A stretch of 64,000 bases of DNA. Source: Azoarcus sp. PA01 (lineage in GTDB: Bacteria > Pseudomonadota > Gammaproteobacteria > Burkholderiales > Rhodocyclaceae). The notes beneath the pieces were generated by a model, which was not told the DNA's origin, searched no databases, and saw nothing but the letters and a program-made list of their open reading frames with translations. The stretch lies in NCBI GenBank assembly GCA_001274695.2, contig LARU01000002.1, positions 1,550,001-1,614,000 of the forward strand, read 5' to 3'. A program made the position numbers and the translations under genes. This document shows, in pieces, positions 9,457-22,315 of the stretch (within the stretch, counting starts at the first letter, position 1; every line of letters begins with the position of its first letter).

Positions 9457-10305
9457 ATGAAAAACCTGCTTCTCGGCCTGATCGCGGTCATTTTCACGCT
9501 CGGTTTCGGCATCCCTGAAGCCGACGCCAAACGCCTGGGCGGCGGCGGCAGCTTCGGCATGCAGCGCCAGATGACGCCACCGGCGCCGCGCCAGCCATCG
9601 GCCGCTCCGCAGCAGACGCCGCAGGGCGCGAACGCCGTGCCGCAGAAGCGCTCGTGGATGGGCCCGCTTGCCGGGCTGGCCGCCGGCCTCGGCCTGGCGG
9701 CGCTGTTCTCGCACCTCGGCCTCGGCGCCGAAATGGGCTCGCTGCTGATGATCGCGCTGCTGGTCTTTGCCGCGCTGATGCTGTTCCGCATGCTGTCGCG
9801 CCGCAATGCAGCAGCCCGCTCGGGCGGGGCGATGCAGTACGCCGGCGCTCCTGCCGGCGCCAATTTCCCCGCTGCTGCGCCGGTCAGCTTCCCCGCGGCC
9901 GGCAGCGCGGCGCCAGCGCCGGTCGCCAACATCCCGGCGAACTTCGACGCCGAAGCGTTCGTGCGGCAGGCCAAAGTGCAGTTCATCCGCCTGCAGGCTG
10001 CCAACGATGCCGGCAATCTCGAAGACATCCGCGAATTCACGTCGCCCGAGATGTTCGCCGAAATCCGCATGCAGCTGACCGAACGCGGCCCGGGAACGCA
10101 GCGCACCGACGTCGTGGAACTGAACGGCGAAGTCCTCGAAGTCGTCGAGGAAGCGCAGCGCTACGTCGTCAGCATCCGCTTCTCCGGCCTGCTGCGCGAA
10201 GAAGAAGGCGCGGCGCCGGCGGCGTTCGACGAAGTGTGGCACCTGACCAAACCCAGGACCGGAAACGCCGGCTGGGTCGTGGCGGGCATCCAGCAGCTTT
10301 CCTGA
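9457..10305 (+). CDS. Tim44-like domain protein, membrane-associated
   Basis: This 282-residue protein has an N-terminal hydrophobic segment (MKNLLLGLIAVIFTLGFG, a signal peptide or anchor), a Gly/Pro/Gln-rich linker, a second hydrophobic stretch near residues 65-110, and a C-terminal Tim44-like domain from about residue 165. That domain is recognised from FVRQAKVQFIRLQAANDAG, LREFTSPEMF-like text and a final VWHLTKPR strand. Bacterial Tim44-like proteins are mostly uncharacterised. The location between ubiE and ubiJ is a recurring betaproteobacterial arrangement as I recall it. The start at 9457 gives a clean signal sequence. Confidence 0.8.
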   Translation: MKNLLLGLIAVIFTLGFGIPEADAKRLGGGGSFGMQRQMTPPAPRQPSAAPQQTPQGANAVPQKRSWMGPLAGLAAGLGLAALFSHLGLGAEMGSLLMIALLVFAALMLFRMLSRRNAAARSGGAMQYAGAPAGANFPAAAPVSFPAAGSAAPAPVANIPANFDAEAFVRQAKVQFIRLQAANDAGNLEDIREFTSPEMFAEIRMQLTERGPGTQRTDVVELNGEVLEVVEEAQRYVVSIRFSGLLREEEGAAPAAFDEVWHLTKPRTGNAGWVVAGIQQLS

Positions 10306-10349
10306 ACCCTCTACGCGGACCTTCGGAATTCCGGGGTCCGCCGAACACG

Positions 10350-11000
10350 ATGTCCTTCGCGACGCGCGGTTTCCTCACCGCTATCAACCACCTGCTGGCT
10401 TCGGCGCCTTGGGCGCGGGAACGGCTCTCGCCGCACGCGGGCCGGCACGCGCTGCTGCATGCCGACCCGTTCGAGATCACGTTCACGGTCGGCCCGGAAG
10501 GATTTTTGGCCGCCGCGGACGCTGCCACGGCACCTGCGATCACGCTTTCGCTGCCGCTCGCCGCGCTGCCCCGCTTCGTCACCGGAGATCCTGGCAAGGC
10601 AATGAGCGAAGTGCGCATCGACGGCAATGCCGAGTTCGCCGATGCGCTCGGCTTCGTATTCCGCAATTTGCGCTGGGACGCCGAGGAAGACCTGTCGCGC
10701 GTGCTCGGCGACATCCTCGCGCACCGCGTCGTGCTCGGGGCGCAGGCCGTCCGGAACGAGGGTTTGAGGGCGTGCGAGGCGCTCGGCGGCAACGTCATTG
10801 AATATCTCACCGAAGAGCAGCCGCTCCTCGTCGCGCGCGCGGCGCTCGAAGGGCATGGCGGGGAACTCGGCACGTTGCGCGACGACCTCGCGCGCCTCGA
10901 CAAGCGTGTCGAGCGGCTGGGCGCCTCCCGAGCGTTCGCGCCGTCGCACGAAGATCCTCGGGCATCCGCGATGACCGTTCCGCCGGCAGGGCGCTATTAA
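10350..11000 (+). CDS. ubiJ: Ubiquinone biosynthesis accessory factor UbiJ (SCP2 domain)
   Basis: Lipid-binding accessory protein of 216 residues for the soluble ubiquinone-synthesis complex. The SCP2-like domain occupies about residues 20-115 (hydrophobic pocket strands ITLSLPLAALPRFVTG and SEVRIDGNAEFADALG). A helical C-terminus follows (EGHGGELGTLRDDLARLDKRVERL), likely the coiled coil seen in UbiJ. The fold and the position in the ubiE cluster support the call; primary sequence in this family is weakly conserved. It is the last gene before a convergent terminator shared with the atp operon. Confidence 0.85.
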   Translation: MSFATRGFLTAINHLLASAPWARERLSPHAGRHALLHADPFEITFTVGPEGFLAAADAATAPAITLSLPLAALPRFVTGDPGKAMSEVRIDGNAEFADALGFVFRNLRWDAEEDLSRVLGDILAHRVVLGAQAVRNEGLRACEALGGNVIEYLTEEQPLLVARAALEGHGGELGTLRDDLARLDKRVERLGASRAFAPSHEDPRASAMTVPPAGRY

Positions 11001-11034
11001 GGCGGCAATCAAAGACAACTTTCGCCCTGCGCCG

Positions 11035-11099
11035 TTCGGCAAGCTCTGGGCAGGCTTGCCGAAGGGCGCTGCCAAGGCTTCGACACGCTCAGCCCGACG
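11035..11099. repeat. Intergenic hairpin and REP-like sequence after ubiJ
   Basis: A perfect 10-bp inverted repeat (11035-11044 and 11054-11063, TTCGGCAAGC/GCTTGCCGAA) with a 9-base loop is followed by GGCTTCGACACGCTCAGCCC at 11076-11095. That motif resembles short intergenic repeats commonly seen in GC-rich proteobacteria, as I remember them. There is no T-tract, so it is not a terminator by itself. Only one copy was noticed in this window. Confidence 0.35.
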
Positions 11100-11127
11100 G
11101 TATTCGAGTGCCGGGAAACCGCCAAAC

Positions 11128-11160
11128 AAAAAGGGCAGTCCTGACGGAGCTGCCCTTTTT
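11128..11160. terminator. Bidirectional rho-independent terminator between ubiJ and atpC
   Basis: Perfect 11-bp arms, AAAAAGGGCAG (11128-11138) and CTGCCCTTTTT (11150-11160), enclose an 11-base loop. The stem ends in A and T runs on both sides, so it can act on the plus strand for ubiJ and on the minus strand for the atp operon, which converges here. Confidence 0.85.
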
Positions 11161-11200
11161 CCTTTGCCCGATGCCGGCGGCTTCGCTGGCTGTCCGGCGC

Positions 11201-11626
11201 TCAGTGGCCGCGCTTGCGCAGCTTCTGGATCGCTGCGATCTGCGCGATCGCTTCGGCCAGTTCCGCCTGCGCCTTGGCGTAATCGATTTCGGTCGACTGG
11301 TTTTTCAGCGCCTCTTCCGCGATGCGCTTGGCTTCGAGCGCTTTCGCCTCGTCCAGATCCTTGCCCCGGATCGCGGTGTCGGCGAGCACGGTGACCAGGC
11401 CGGGCTGCACTTCGAGAATGCCGCCGGCGACGAAAACGAGTTCTTCCTCCGCCTGGTCGGGACGCTTCACCCGTACCGCACCCGGCTTGATCCGGGTCAT
11501 CAGCGGCATGTGGCCGGGCAGGATCCCGAGCTCACCCGCTTCACCCGGAAGCGCGACGAACTCCGCCAGCCCGGAAAAGATCTGCTCTTCCGCGCTGACG
11601 ATGTCCACGTGGACCGTCATTGCCAT
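11201..11626 (-). CDS. atpC: F1Fo ATP synthase epsilon subunit
   Basis: Central-stalk subunit of F1, 141 residues. An N-terminal beta-sandwich is followed by a two-helix C-terminal domain that can inhibit ATP hydrolysis. Family marks are [54 protein letters not shown] and the helical [22 protein letters not shown]. The start is supported by AAGGACA upstream on the minus strand. It is the last gene of the atp operon and is followed by the bidirectional terminator. Confidence 0.98.
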   Translation of the reverse strand: MAMTVHVDIVSAEEQIFSGLAEFVALPGEAGELGILPGHMPLMTRIKPGAVRVKRPDQAEEELVFVAGGILEVQPGLVTVLADTAIRGKDLDEAKALEAKRIAEEALKNQSTEIDYAKAQAELAEAIAQIAAIQKLRKRGH

Positions 11627-11680
11627 AGTGATGTCCTTTTCAAGGCCGCACGACAGCGAACTGCCGTGCGGCGGGCCCGA

Positions 11681-13096
<1,416 letters not shown>

Positions 13097-13107
13097 TCAG
13101 TTATGCG

Positions 13108-13977
13108 TTACACCGCGGCGGCGCCGCCGACGATCTCCGACAGCTCCTTCGTGATCGCTGCCTGACGGGTCTTGTTGTAGACCAGCTGCAGTTCCCCGAT
13201 CACGTTCTTCGCGTTGTCGGACGCGGCCTTCATCGCGACCATGCGCGCGCTCTGCTCCGAAGCCATGTTCTCGGCGACCGCCTGATAGACCAGCGCCTCG
13301 ACGTAGCGCACCAGCATCTCGTCGATGACGACCTGCGGGTCGGGCTCGTACAGGTAGTCCCACGAACCTTCCGGCGTGCCGAGCTTGTCGCCGGTCAGCG
13401 GCAGCAGCTGCTCGAGCACCGGCTCCTGCTTCATCGTGTTGATGAAGCGCGTGTAAGCCACATAGACCGCGTCGAGCTCGCCGTTCTGGAACGCGTCGAG
13501 CATGATCTTGACCGGGCCGATCATCTTTTCGAGATGCGGCGTGTCGCCGAGCTGCACGACGTGCGACACGACTTTCGCGCCCATGCGCTGCATGAAGCCG
13601 AAACCCTTGTTGCCGATGCAGCAAGCCTGGATTTCGGTCGCGCCGGAGGCGTCCCAACCTTTCATCGCGTTCAGCGCGACGCGCTGGACGTTGGTGTTGA
13701 GACCGCCGCAAAGACCCTTGTCGGTGGTGACCAGAATCAGACCCACCCGCTTCATCTGGTCCTTCTGGACGAGAAACGGGTGCTTGTAGTCGGTCACATT
13801 GGCCTGGGACAGGTTCGCGGCGAGGCGGCGGATCTTCTCGGCATAGGGACGGGCAGCACGCATCCGGTCCTGCGCCTTGCGCATCTTGGATGCGGCCACC
13901 ATTTCCATGGCCTTGGTGATCTTGCGCGTGTTTTGCACGCTCTTGATCTTGGTACGGATTTCCTTACCGCTAGCCAT
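13108..13977 (-). CDS. atpG: F1Fo ATP synthase gamma subunit
   Basis: Rotor shaft of F1, 289 residues. The N-terminal coiled-coil helix starts [26 protein letters not shown]. The conserved middle segment [13 protein letters not shown] and the C-terminal helix ending [22 protein letters not shown] carry the family pattern. Gene order and spacing within the operon are standard. Confidence 0.98.
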   Translation of the reverse strand: MASGKEIRTKIKSVQNTRKITKAMEMVAASKMRKAQDRMRAARPYAEKIRRLAANLSQANVTDYKHPFLVQKDQMKRVGLILVTTDKGLCGGLNTNVQRVALNAMKGWDASGATEIQACCIGNKGFGFMQRMGAKVVSHVVQLGDTPHLEKMIGPVKIMLDAFQNGELDAVYVAYTRFINTMKQEPVLEQLLPLTGDKLGTPEGSWDYLYEPDPQVVIDEMLVRYVEALVYQAVAENMASEQSARMVAMKAASDNAKNVIGELQLVYNKTRQAAITKELSEIVGGAAAV

Positions 13978-13998
13978 ATTCCGTCTCCGTCCGCGGCC

Positions 13999-15537
<1,539 letters not shown>

Positions 15538-15547
15538 GTATATGCTC

Positions 15548-16084
15548 CTAGTTCTTTAGCGCAGCGGCCATGTTCGCGAGCTTGCCGCGGACCGAGGCGT
15601 CGATCACTTCGTCGCCGATCGCGATGCGGACCCCGCCGATGAGTTCGGGGTCGAGGCTGACCTTGATGTTCAGCCGGGTCTTGAAACGCGTCTCAAGATC
15701 GGCTTTCAGGTTCGCCAGCGTCGCATCGTCGAGCGGGAACGCGGAGGCGATTTCCGCCTCCTGGACGCCTTCGTGTTCGTTCTTCAGTTCAACGAACAGG
15801 TCACGGATCTCCGGAAGCACCTGCAGACGCTCGTTGTCGACGAGGACACGAACGAAATTCTGCAGCTCGGGAGTGAAGCCTTGTCCCGCCACGTCGATGA
15901 ACAGCTGATACAGCTGGTCGGCGGACAGTTTGGGATTGCTGATGCAGGCTTTCATCGACGCATCCGCGGCAGCGGCGGCGAGACGATCGAGTGCTTCCGA
16001 CCAAGGCCCCAGCGCACCTGCCCCGCGAGCCAGCTCGAAGGCGGCATCCGCATAGGGGCGCGCGATGGTGACGTTCTCGGCCAT
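15548..16084 (-). CDS. atpH: F1Fo ATP synthase delta subunit
   Basis: Peripheral-stalk subunit joining F1 to the b dimer, 178 residues. The N-terminal six-helix domain begins [14 protein letters not shown]. The C-terminal part contains the typical [19 protein letters not shown] and [26 protein letters not shown]. Its start is three bases after the atpF stop, so translation is probably coupled. Confidence 0.97.
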   Translation of the reverse strand: MAENVTIARPYADAAFELARGAGALGPWSEALDRLAAAAADASMKACISNPKLSADQLYQLFIDVAGQGFTPELQNFVRVLVDNERLQVLPEIRDLFVELKNEHEGVQEAEIASAFPLDDATLANLKADLETRFKTRLNIKVSLDPELIGGVRIAIGDEVIDASVRGKLANMAAALKN

Positions 16085-16087
16085 GGC

Positions 16088-16561
16088 TTATTGCAGTTCC
16101 GTTTTCAGGTTGGCGAGCAGGTCGGCATGCACCTGCGCGTTGATTTCGCGACGCAGGATCTTCTCGGCGCCGGCGACAGCCAGATGGGCGACCTGGTCAC
16201 GCAGCGCTTCCTTGGCGCGCTGGGCGGCCGTGCCGGCTTCGGCTTCGGCAGCTTCGCGGGCCTGGGCGATGATGCGGGCAGCTTCGGCACGGGCGTCGTC
16301 GAGGAATTTCGCCGCCTGCTTTTCGGCGGAGGTGCGCACGTCACCCGCGGATTCGCGAGCCTTGCGCAGTTCATCGACGACTTTCTTCTCGGCGAGCGAG
16401 AGGTCGGCCTTGGCCTTGTCCGCAGCTGCCAGCCCGTCTGCGATCTTCTTCGCGCGCTCGTCGAGCGCCTTCACGATGGGGGGCCACACGAACTTCATCG
16501 TGACCCACGCCAGAATGAAGAACACAACGAGCTGAGCGATCAGGGTTGCGTTCAAATTCAC
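16088..16561 (-). CDS. atpF: F1Fo ATP synthase b subunit
   Basis: Peripheral stalk, 157 residues. A single N-terminal membrane helix ([20 protein letters not shown]) is followed by a long charged alpha-helical, Ala/Glu/Lys-rich dimerisation domain, with [16 protein letters not shown] as the typical transition. It lies between atpE and atpH in standard order. Confidence 0.98.
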   Translation of the reverse strand: MNLNATLIAQLVVFFILAWVTMKFVWPPIVKALDERAKKIADGLAAADKAKADLSLAEKKVVDELRKARESAGDVRTSAEKQAAKFLDDARAEAARIIAQAREAAEAEAGTAAQRAKEALRDQVAHLAVAGAEKILRREINAQVHADLLANLKTELQ

Positions 16562-16619
16562 TGTTCTTGTCCCTCGGTTGTGGTCGGAGAGGCCGAAAGA
16601 GGCGAAATAAACGAACCGA

Positions 16620-17757
<1,138 letters not shown>

Positions 17758-17759
17758 GG

Positions 17760-18128
17760 TCAGGTCTTCACCAAAAATGCAAATAAATTCGCCTTGAGTG
17801 CCAGGATCAGGCCGATGAAGATGGCGCCCCAATGGACGTCTTCATAAAACTGCCCGACCAGCACCAACAATCCCACGATCGACGCGATCTTGAGGAACTC
17901 GCCGATAAAGAAAACGATCACATTCGCTCCGCCCTGCCGTTTCGACGCCAGGTGCAGCCGGAGCGCGAAAACCGCATTCGGCAAGACGCAGGAAAGCCCT
18001 CCGAGGGCTGCGGAAACTCCGCCGCGCAGGCCGAAAAAAACGGCCGCAATGGCCGTAGCTGCGATCGTCGCGCCAAGCTGCAGGAAAACCATCTTGAACA
18101 TGGGATCCGCCGAGGCGATGCGCAGCAT
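17760..18128 (-). CDS. atpI: ATP synthase subunit I
   Basis: Small membrane protein of 122 residues with four hydrophobic segments. Family features include a glycine-rich helix (GLRGGVSAALGGLSCVLPNAVFALRL) and the terminal LILALKANLFAFLVKT. AtpI proteins help assemble the c-ring and may carry Mg2+, but are often dispensable. It is the first gene of the operon, just downstream of a sigma70-like promoter. GAAGCGG upstream of the ATG is a weak ribosome site. Confidence 0.93.
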   Translation of the reverse strand: MLRIASADPMFKMVFLQLGATIAATAIAAVFFGLRGGVSAALGGLSCVLPNAVFALRLHLASKRQGGANVIVFFIGEFLKIASIVGLLVLVGQFYEDVHWGAIFIGLILALKANLFAFLVKT

Positions 18129-18499
18129 GCGCAGACCGCTTCAAAAATTCCGGCAATACTAGGGGTTAACCGCTACGAAGTCAAACCGATATTGCATCTT
18201 GCGTCGTGTGCGGCGTCAGGTCATGCATCTTATACAAGATATCGAATCCGGTCGCGAAAAATTGCGTATCGCGCGTCCCGGGAAAGTCGCCGACATTCGT
18301 GCGAACGGCGGGTCTGCGCCGCGCAACCGCCTGCAGGCCTCTTCACCTGCAGCCGGGTCGGGACGAAAATGCTACGCTACTTGGCGCCGCACCGTCGCGG
18401 ACGTTTCGCGCAGCGGAGGCTGCCGGCCGATGCGAAGAATCCCCTGTCCCATGAGCCATGCGATGAACCCAAGACAAGGCGCTGCAGCGCCGCGCGACC
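18129..18499. other. Intergenic region between atpI and the HD-GYP gene
   Basis: The 371 bases contain the atp promoter at one end. The rest holds no convincing gene: short open frames here lack ribosome sites and any recognisable protein. AT-richer DNA with TTATACAAGATATC near 18229-18242 is the only other notable part. The parA-parB genes often seen before atpI in related bacteria are not here. Confidence 0.6.
18156..18184 (-). promoter_or_regulatory. Sigma70-type promoter of the atp operon
   Basis: On the minus strand, TTGACT (18184-18179) is separated by exactly 17 bases from TAGTAT (18161-18156). These match the -35 at five of six and the -10 at four of six positions. The predicted start is about 20 bases before the atpI ATG. 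Confidence 0.65.
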
Positions 18500-19522
18500 G
18501 TGAACGAGCAGCGTGAAGGTGCGCTCCGCCGTGTCGTCGAGCAAGAACGCGACGGGCGGCGCATTGCTGTCGCCTCCGCGCCGACGTCGAGCGATGAGCA
18601 CAAGGCGTTCGAGATGCTGGACTTGCTGAAAATCCGCCTCAAGCGGACGTTCGACCTCTACAAGGCGGGCAGTCTCGACAGCGGATTCGTCCCACGCATC
18701 GAAAGCATCGCGCTCGCGATCCAGCAGGCCTGCACGCACGACTCCGACGCCGCGCTCGCGAACCTGCACCTGGACTACGAGACGTCGTATGCGGTGGTCC
18801 ATCACCTGCAGGCGGCGGTGCTGTGCGAGCTGATCGGCAGGAAGATGGGCGTCGGCGAAGCGTCGCGGCTGTCGCTCGTCAAGGCCGGCCTCACCTATGA
18901 CGTCGGCCTGATCGACATCCAGGACACGCTCGACCGCCAGCTGACGCCGCTGACGTCACTGCAGCGCCAGCGCATCGCCCGCCATCCGATCGACAGCGAA
19001 TGGATTCTGACGAGCCTCGGCGTCACCGACGCCGCATGGCTCGACTCGGTCCGCCACCACCACGAGCGTCTGGACGGCAGCGGCTATCCCGATGGCCAGC
19101 GCGACGATGCGATCAGGCTGCCGGCACGCGTGCTGGCGATCGCCGACATCTACAGCGCGATGGTGCGCGACCGCCCGTACCGCAAGGCGATGGTGTCCGG
19201 CAAGGCGATGCGCAAGCTGATGCTCGACCAGGGCAGGCAGACCGACAACCGGTTGATCCAGATGATGATCAAGGAGATCGGCGTCTTTCCGCCCGGCGCG
19301 ATCGTGCGGCTCACGAACGGCGAAGTCGCGGTCGTCAAGAAGCGCACCGCAAACAGCGCGTGCCCGCTCGTGCACGCTTTCGTCAAGGCGGATGGCATGC
19401 CGATGCTGGACACGATTCGCCGCGACACCTCGACGGCGGATTTCCGCATCGAGGGCATGGTCCCTTTTTCGAACTACCGCGGCTCGATCGTCGTCCTCCG
19501 CAACCTGTGGAATCGCCCCTGA
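18500..19522 (+). CDS. HD-GYP domain protein with a changed HD motif
   Basis: Protein of up to 340 residues. The C-terminal two thirds is an HD-GYP domain, the family of c-di-GMP phosphodiesterases. The signature HHHERLDGSGYPDG, the metal-site His in IARHPIDSEWIL and the Asp in LAIADIYSAM are present. The normal HDIGKI is TYDVGLIDI, so the His of the HD pair is Tyr and the Lys is Leu. One metal ligand is missing, so activity is uncertain and a binding or regulatory role is possible. The GTG at 18500 has no clear ribosome site; ATG 18614 with AAGG upstream is an alternative start that keeps the domain. No receiver or sensor domain is evident. Confidence 0.82.
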   Translation: MNEQREGALRRVVEQERDGRRIAVASAPTSSDEHKAFEMLDLLKIRLKRTFDLYKAGSLDSGFVPRIESIALAIQQACTHDSDAALANLHLDYETSYAVVHHLQAAVLCELIGRKMGVGEASRLSLVKAGLTYDVGLIDIQDTLDRQLTPLTSLQRQRIARHPIDSEWILTSLGVTDAAWLDSVRHHHERLDGSGYPDGQRDDAIRLPARVLAIADIYSAMVRDRPYRKAMVSGKAMRKLMLDQGRQTDNRLIQMMIKEIGVFPPGAIVRLTNGEVAVVKKRTANSACPLVHAFVKADGMPMLDTIRRDTSTADFRIEGMVPFSNYRGSIVVLRNLWNRP

Positions 19523-19600
19523 GCCGGGCAAGCCGTCGCGCAGCGCCGCGCCGCCCGATACAGCGGACATTCCGCGCCAACCCGACCCAGGAGCGTTTCC

Positions 19601-21061
19601 ATGACTCTCGCGTTAAACGACCCCGACCTCTTCCGCAGCCGCTGCCTCGTCGGCGGCACGTGGACCGATGCCGATGACGGCGCGACGATCGCGATCCACA
19701 ACCCGGCCACTGGCGAGCAACTCGGCACGATCCCGAAAATGGGCGCCGCGGAGACGCGCCGGGCGATCGACGCCGCCAGTCGGGCGTGGCCGGCGTGGCG
19801 CGCGCTGACCGCCGGGGCGCGGGCGCGCGTGCTGCGCAAGTGGTTCGATCTGATCGTCGCACACCAGGAAGATCTCGCGCTGCTGATGACCTCCGAGCAG
19901 GGCAAGCCGCTCGGTGAGGCGCGCGGCGAAGTGCTGTACGCGGCGTCCTTCGTCGAGTGGTTCGCCGAGGAAGGCAAGCGCATCTACGGCGACGTGATCC
20001 CCGGCCACCAGCCCGACAAGCGCATCGTCGTGACGAAAGAGCCGGTCGGCGTCTGTGCGGCGATCACGCCGTGGAACTTCCCGCTCGCGATGATCACGCG
20101 CAAAGCCGGGCCGGCGCTTGCCGCAGGCTGCACGATGGTGCTCAAGCCGGCGACCCAGACGCCCTATTCGGCGCTCGCGCTCGCGGTGCTGGCCGAACGC
20201 GCCGGCTTGCCCGCGGGCGTGTTCAGCGTGCTGACCGGCTCCGCGACCGAGATCGGCGGCGAGCTCACCGCCAACCCGGTCGTGCGCAAGCTCACTTTCA
20301 CCGGGTCGACCGAAGTCGGCATCAAGCTCGCCGCGCAATGCGCGCCGACGATCAAGAAGCTGTCGCTCGAGCTCGGCGGCAACGCGCCGTTCATCGTCTT
20401 CGACGACGCCGACCTCGATGCCGCCGTCGAGGGCGCGCTGGCGTCGAAATACCGCAACACCGGCCAGACCTGCGTATGCGCGAACCGGCTGCTGGTGCAG
20501 CACAGCGTGTATGACGCGTTCGCCGAAAAGCTCGCCGCAGCGGTCGCGAACCTGAAAGTCGGCAACGGCCTCGATGAAGGCGTCACGCAGGGACCGCTGA
20601 TCGACCTGCAGGCGGTCGAGAAAGTCGAGGAGCACATCGCCGACGCGCTGGCGAAAGGGGCGCGCGTCGTCACCGGCGGCGGACGCCACGCACTGGGCCG
20701 CACGTTCTTCGAACCGACGATCCTCGCCGACGTCACGCCGCAGATGAAAGTCGCGCGCGAGGAAACGTTCGGCCCGGTCGCGCCGCTGTTCCGCTTCCAC
20801 GACGAGGCTGAAGCGATTCGCATGGCGAACGACACCGAGTTCGGGCTGGCCGCCTATTTCTATTCGGCGGGAATGAACCGTGTGTGGCGCGTGTCCGGCG
20901 CGCTCGAATACGGCATCGTCGGCATCAACACCGGCATCATCTCGACCGAGGTCGCGCCGTTCGGCGGCATGAAGTCGTCCGGGCTCGGCCGCGAAGGCTC
21001 GAAATACGGTATCGAGGATTACCTCGAGATCAAGTATCTGTGCATGGGCGGCGTGCAGTAG
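19601..21061 (+). CDS. gabD: NAD(P)-dependent succinate- or glutarate-semialdehyde dehydrogenase
   Basis: Aldehyde dehydrogenase of 486 residues in the GabD/DavD branch. It shows the cofactor-domain text TPWNFPLAMITRKAGPALAAG, the catalytic Glu in LELGGNAPFIVF, the catalytic Cys in NTGQTCVCANR, and the C-terminal GMKSSGLGREGSKYGIEDYLEIKY, which is typical for succinate-semialdehyde dehydrogenase. The downstream glutaryl-CoA genes raise the possibility that glutarate semialdehyde is the real substrate; the sequence alone does not decide. CAGGAG precedes the ATG. It is convergent with gcdR. Confidence 0.88.
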   Translation: MTLALNDPDLFRSRCLVGGTWTDADDGATIAIHNPATGEQLGTIPKMGAAETRRAIDAASRAWPAWRALTAGARARVLRKWFDLIVAHQEDLALLMTSEQGKPLGEARGEVLYAASFVEWFAEEGKRIYGDVIPGHQPDKRIVVTKEPVGVCAAITPWNFPLAMITRKAGPALAAGCTMVLKPATQTPYSALALAVLAERAGLPAGVFSVLTGSATEIGGELTANPVVRKLTFTGSTEVGIKLAAQCAPTIKKLSLELGGNAPFIVFDDADLDAAVEGALASKYRNTGQTCVCANRLLVQHSVYDAFAEKLAAAVANLKVGNGLDEGVTQGPLIDLQAVEKVEEHIADALAKGARVVTGGGRHALGRTFFEPTILADVTPQMKVAREETFGPVAPLFRFHDEAEAIRMANDTEFGLAAYFYSAGMNRVWRVSGALEYGIVGINTGIISTEVAPFGGMKSSGLGREGSKYGIEDYLEIKYLCMGGVQ

Positions 21062-21073
21062 GCTTCGTCGCGC

Positions 21074-21088
21074 TCCCGGCAGCCGGGA
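21074..21088. terminator. GC-rich hairpin between convergent gabD and gcdR
   Basis: TCCCGG-CAG-CCGGGA forms a 6-bp perfect stem with a 3-base loop in the 60-base convergent gap. It has no T-tract on either side, so terminator function is only suggested by position. Confidence 0.3.
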
Positions 21089-21121
21089 CGCTCCGCGCAC
21101 TTCGGCTGCCGCGCTCGCCAC

Positions 21122-22033
21122 TCATTCCAGCCCCGCCGCGGTACGGTATTCAGCTGCCGCCGCCAGCAGCCAGTCGCGGAACGCCGCGAGCGCGGTGGTT
21201 TCGGCCTTGCGCTCGGGAATGATCAGGTAGTACGCCTTGTCGCTGAGGTAGCCGTGGCGGAACGGGATCACGAGGCGGCCGCTGTCGAGTTCTTCCTGGA
21301 TCAGGAACGGCGGGATCAGCGCGACGCCCATGTCGTACATCGCCGCTTGCGCGAGCATCGTGAAGAGTTCGTGTCGCGCGCCGGTCAGGTCGTGCGCGAC
21401 GCGCATGCCGAGCGACTCGAACCACAGCCGCCACGCGTACGGGCGCGTCGTCTGCTGCAGCAGCGGCAGCGCGGCGATTTCGGCCGGCGTCAGGGTGGTC
21501 TTGCCGGCGAGCAGGCGCGGGCTGCACACCGGCACCGGGTTCTCGCGCATCAGGAAATGGCCTTCGGTGCCCGGCCAGCCGGCGTCGCCGAAATACAGCG
21601 CCGCGTCGAGCTCGGTTTCGGCGAACAGGAACGGACGGCTGCGGTTCGTCAGATTCACCGTGACGCCCGGATGGCTGGCGAGGAAGCCGCCGAGCCGCGG
21701 CAGCAGCCAGCGCGTCGCGAACGTCGGCACGACCGCGAGCTCGATCGTCGCGCCGCGGCCGTGGTGCGCCATCACCGACAGCGTGTCGCGCTCGACCGCA
21801 TCGAGCCGCGCGGTGATCTGCCGGCTGTATGACAGCCCGGCTTCGGTCAGCGTCACGCCGCGCTTCGTGCGGCGGAACAGGCGCAGGCCGAGAAACTCCT
21901 CGAGCCCGGCGATCTGGCGGCAGATCGCGCTTTGCGTCAGCGACAGCTCCTCGGCCGCGCGCGTGAAGCTTTCATGCCGCGCCGCGAGCTCGAAAGCCAG
22001 CAGCGCTGCCGTACTGGGGATCCTGCGTCGCAT
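21122..22033 (-). CDS. gcdR: LysR-family regulator, probable GcdR activator of gcdH
   Basis: Transcription factor of 303 residues with an N-terminal winged HTH (ALLAFELAARHESFTRAAEELSLTQSAICRQI, GLRLFRRTKRGVTLTEAG) and a C-terminal co-inducer-binding domain. It has the GcvA-like pattern seen in regulators divergent from catabolic genes. It is transcribed away from gcdH across 282 bases, the arrangement described for gcdR-gcdH in Azoarcus, where the inducer is glutarate or a related compound. ATG 22033 (MRRRIPSTAALLAF) fits the family start better than the longer frame from 22096. Confidence 0.85.
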   Translation of the reverse strand: MRRRIPSTAALLAFELAARHESFTRAAEELSLTQSAICRQIAGLEEFLGLRLFRRTKRGVTLTEAGLSYSRQITARLDAVERDTLSVMAHHGRGATIELAVVPTFATRWLLPRLGGFLASHPGVTVNLTNRSRPFLFAETELDAALYFGDAGWPGTEGHFLMRENPVPVCSPRLLAGKTTLTPAEIAALPLLQQTTRPYAWRLWFESLGMRVAHDLTGARHELFTMLAQAAMYDMGVALIPPFLIQEELDSGRLVIPFRHGYLSDKAYYLIIPERKAETTALAAFRDWLLAAAAEYRTAAGLE

Positions 22034-22204
22034 TCGCGGCTCTCCTGAAAATGCACGATAAGCAAGCCAAACGCTTACGGGCGGGCGCGAGGCCACGCCG
22101 GAACGCCGGAAAGCGCGCGGTTTCAGCGTGATATCTTAACCGCGTTCGCGTTCGGGCCGATTCACGAAGTGATTTTTTCGCACAACGTGTCGCGGAATTT
22201 TCGG

Positions 22205-22234
22205 TTGTCCCGGGTGGCTCCGGTTCGCTACAGT
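22205..22234 (+). promoter_or_regulatory. Candidate gcdH promoter
   Basis: TTGTCC (22205-22210) and TACAGT (22229-22234) are spaced by 18 bases. Each matches four of six sigma70 consensus positions, as expected for an activator-dependent promoter. The position relative to the gcdH ATG (about 80 bases) allows a leader containing the palindrome described separately. Confidence 0.4.
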
Positions 22235-22278
22235 GCGCGCACAGGCAAAGCGTGGCGCATTTCGCATCGCGCCGGCGC

Positions 22279-22290
22279 ATGTTCGAACAT
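22279..22290. promoter_or_regulatory. Perfect 12-bp palindrome in the gcdH leader
   Basis: ATGTTCGAACAT is a perfect dyad between the proposed gcdH -10 and its ribosome site GAGGAG (22301-22306). It could be an operator or a short leader hairpin. No protein can be assigned to it from sequence. Confidence 0.4.
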
Positions 22291-22315
22291 CCGCAGCATT
22301 GAGGAGACTTTCTAA

